DNA from: Desulfocapsa sp.
Lineage (GTDB): Bacteria; Desulfobacterota; Desulfobulbia; Desulfobulbales; Desulfocapsaceae
Assembly: GCA_029934815.1 (NCBI GenBank)
Contig: JAOZLM010000027.1
Span: 1-14,347 of the forward strand
Reading direction: 5' to 3'
DNA: 14,347 bases
Shown here: positions 14,192 to 14,347 of the stretch, in pieces
Position numbering within the stretch: the stretch's first letter is position 1
Layout of the letters: every line of letters starts with the position of its first letter
Notes under the pieces: model-generated
Told to the model about the DNA's origin: nothing
The model's database searches: none
Seen by the model: the letters and a program-made list of their open reading frames with translations, nothing else
Translations under genes and position numbers: made by a program

Positions 14192-14279
14192 TGAACATTT
14201 TGTAGAAATACAACTTTTTGCTATGTTCATAAATTGTTTAGTAAATTAAAATGTTGCCTGCTTTTGAACAAAATGTTCA
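14192..14279. repeat. Cluster of TGAACA/TGTTCA motifs with a 12-bp inverted repeat
   Basis: TGAACATTTTGT at 14192-14203 recurs inverted as ACAAAATGTTCA at 14268-14279. The second copy lies in a perfect palindrome TGAACA-AAA-TGTTCA (14265-14279), and another TGTTCA is at 14224-14229. Four half-sites in 88 bp upstream of fdhB look like a regulator-binding cluster, although part also belongs to the neighbouring terminator-like hairpin. Confidence 0.45.
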
Positions 14280-14293
14280 TGAGAAATGCAGGC
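14256..14293 (-). terminator. Weak terminator-like hairpin after the partial upstream gene
   Basis: GCCTGC (14256-14261) pairs with GCAGGC (14288-14293), with an inner stem GAACA/TGTTC (14266-14270 with 14274-14278). On the minus strand the hairpin begins at the TAG stop of the partial gene and is followed by AACATTTTAATTT, a poor U tract. Termination there may be partial. Confidence 0.45.
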
Positions 14294-14347
14294 TAAGCTC
14301 GACTGATCTTACACAGACCATCTTTAGTTGCCTGAATCTGAGTAACA
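14293..14347 (-). CDS. C-terminal fragment of an unidentified protein
   Basis: The reverse strand is open from the window edge and ends at TAG 14295-14293. The last 17 residues read VTQIQATKDGLCKISRA. The hairpin straight after the stop supports a real gene end. From position it could be the catalytic subunit of the formate dehydrogenase or an unrelated gene. The residues do not match a C-terminus I know, and the 236-nt gap to fdhB is large for one tight operon. Confidence 0.4.
   Translation of the reverse strand, partial: VTQIQATKDGLCKISRA

Noticed and set aside
1..14347. Integrated mobile element or CRISPR array
   Set aside because: No integrase, transposase, tRNA-linked att site, long terminal repeat or regularly spaced repeats could be found. 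The toxin-antitoxin modules alone do not prove an element.

Overview
The window reads as chromosome of an anaerobic, probably sulfate- or sulfur-metabolising deltaproteobacterium of the Desulfobulbales type. This is inferred from gene content only: membrane formate dehydrogenase beta and gamma subunits, a MobB with a C-terminal extension, a tungstate-type (TupA) binding protein, a FIST protein paired with a Cys-rich GAF hybrid kinase, and an M3 oligopeptidase. No rRNA, tRNA, CRISPR array, transposase or phage gene was found.

Layout. (1) 1-3408, minus strand: a tight signalling operon of FIST sensor protein, hybrid histidine kinase, and the first 28 codons of an unknown third gene, each overlapping the next by 10-11 nt. 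(2) 3409-3910: a 502-bp divergent intergenic region with a 12-bp direct repeat. (3) 3911-5962, plus strand: a methyl-accepting chemotaxis protein closed by a clear intrinsic terminator. (4) 6034-8020, minus: an M3 oligoendopeptidase and a small unknown protein. (5) 8038-8753, minus: a FitA/VapB-VapC toxin-antitoxin pair with its own promoter and a likely operator. (6) 8772-11271, minus: a compact cluster mobB - tupA - lepB-like signal peptidase - membrane-anchored unknown. (7) 11582-12650, plus: four small overlapping or closely spaced genes, DUF4160, DUF2442, a ribbon-helix-helix antitoxin and a RelE-like toxin. The DUF4160 gene has no standard start codon and the toxin gene is frameshifted in an A tract. 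(8) 12649-12684: a bidirectional terminator between convergent units. (9) 12713-14056, minus: formate dehydrogenase cytochrome b (gamma) and four-cluster ferredoxin (beta) subunits, with a hairpin-rich leader. (10) 14293-14347, minus: the last codons of another gene.

How the parts may work together. MobB (molybdopterin guanine dinucleotide step) and TupA (tungstate capture) would both serve a Mo/W-bis-MGD enzyme, and the formate dehydrogenase membrane module 1.4 kb away is an obvious client, although its catalytic subunit is not visible here. The FIST-kinase operon and the chemoreceptor are divergent and may share regulation. The most unusual stretch is 11582-12650. It looks like two adjacent toxin-antitoxin-like pairs in which one member of each pair is damaged or needs non-standard decoding, while the partners are intact.
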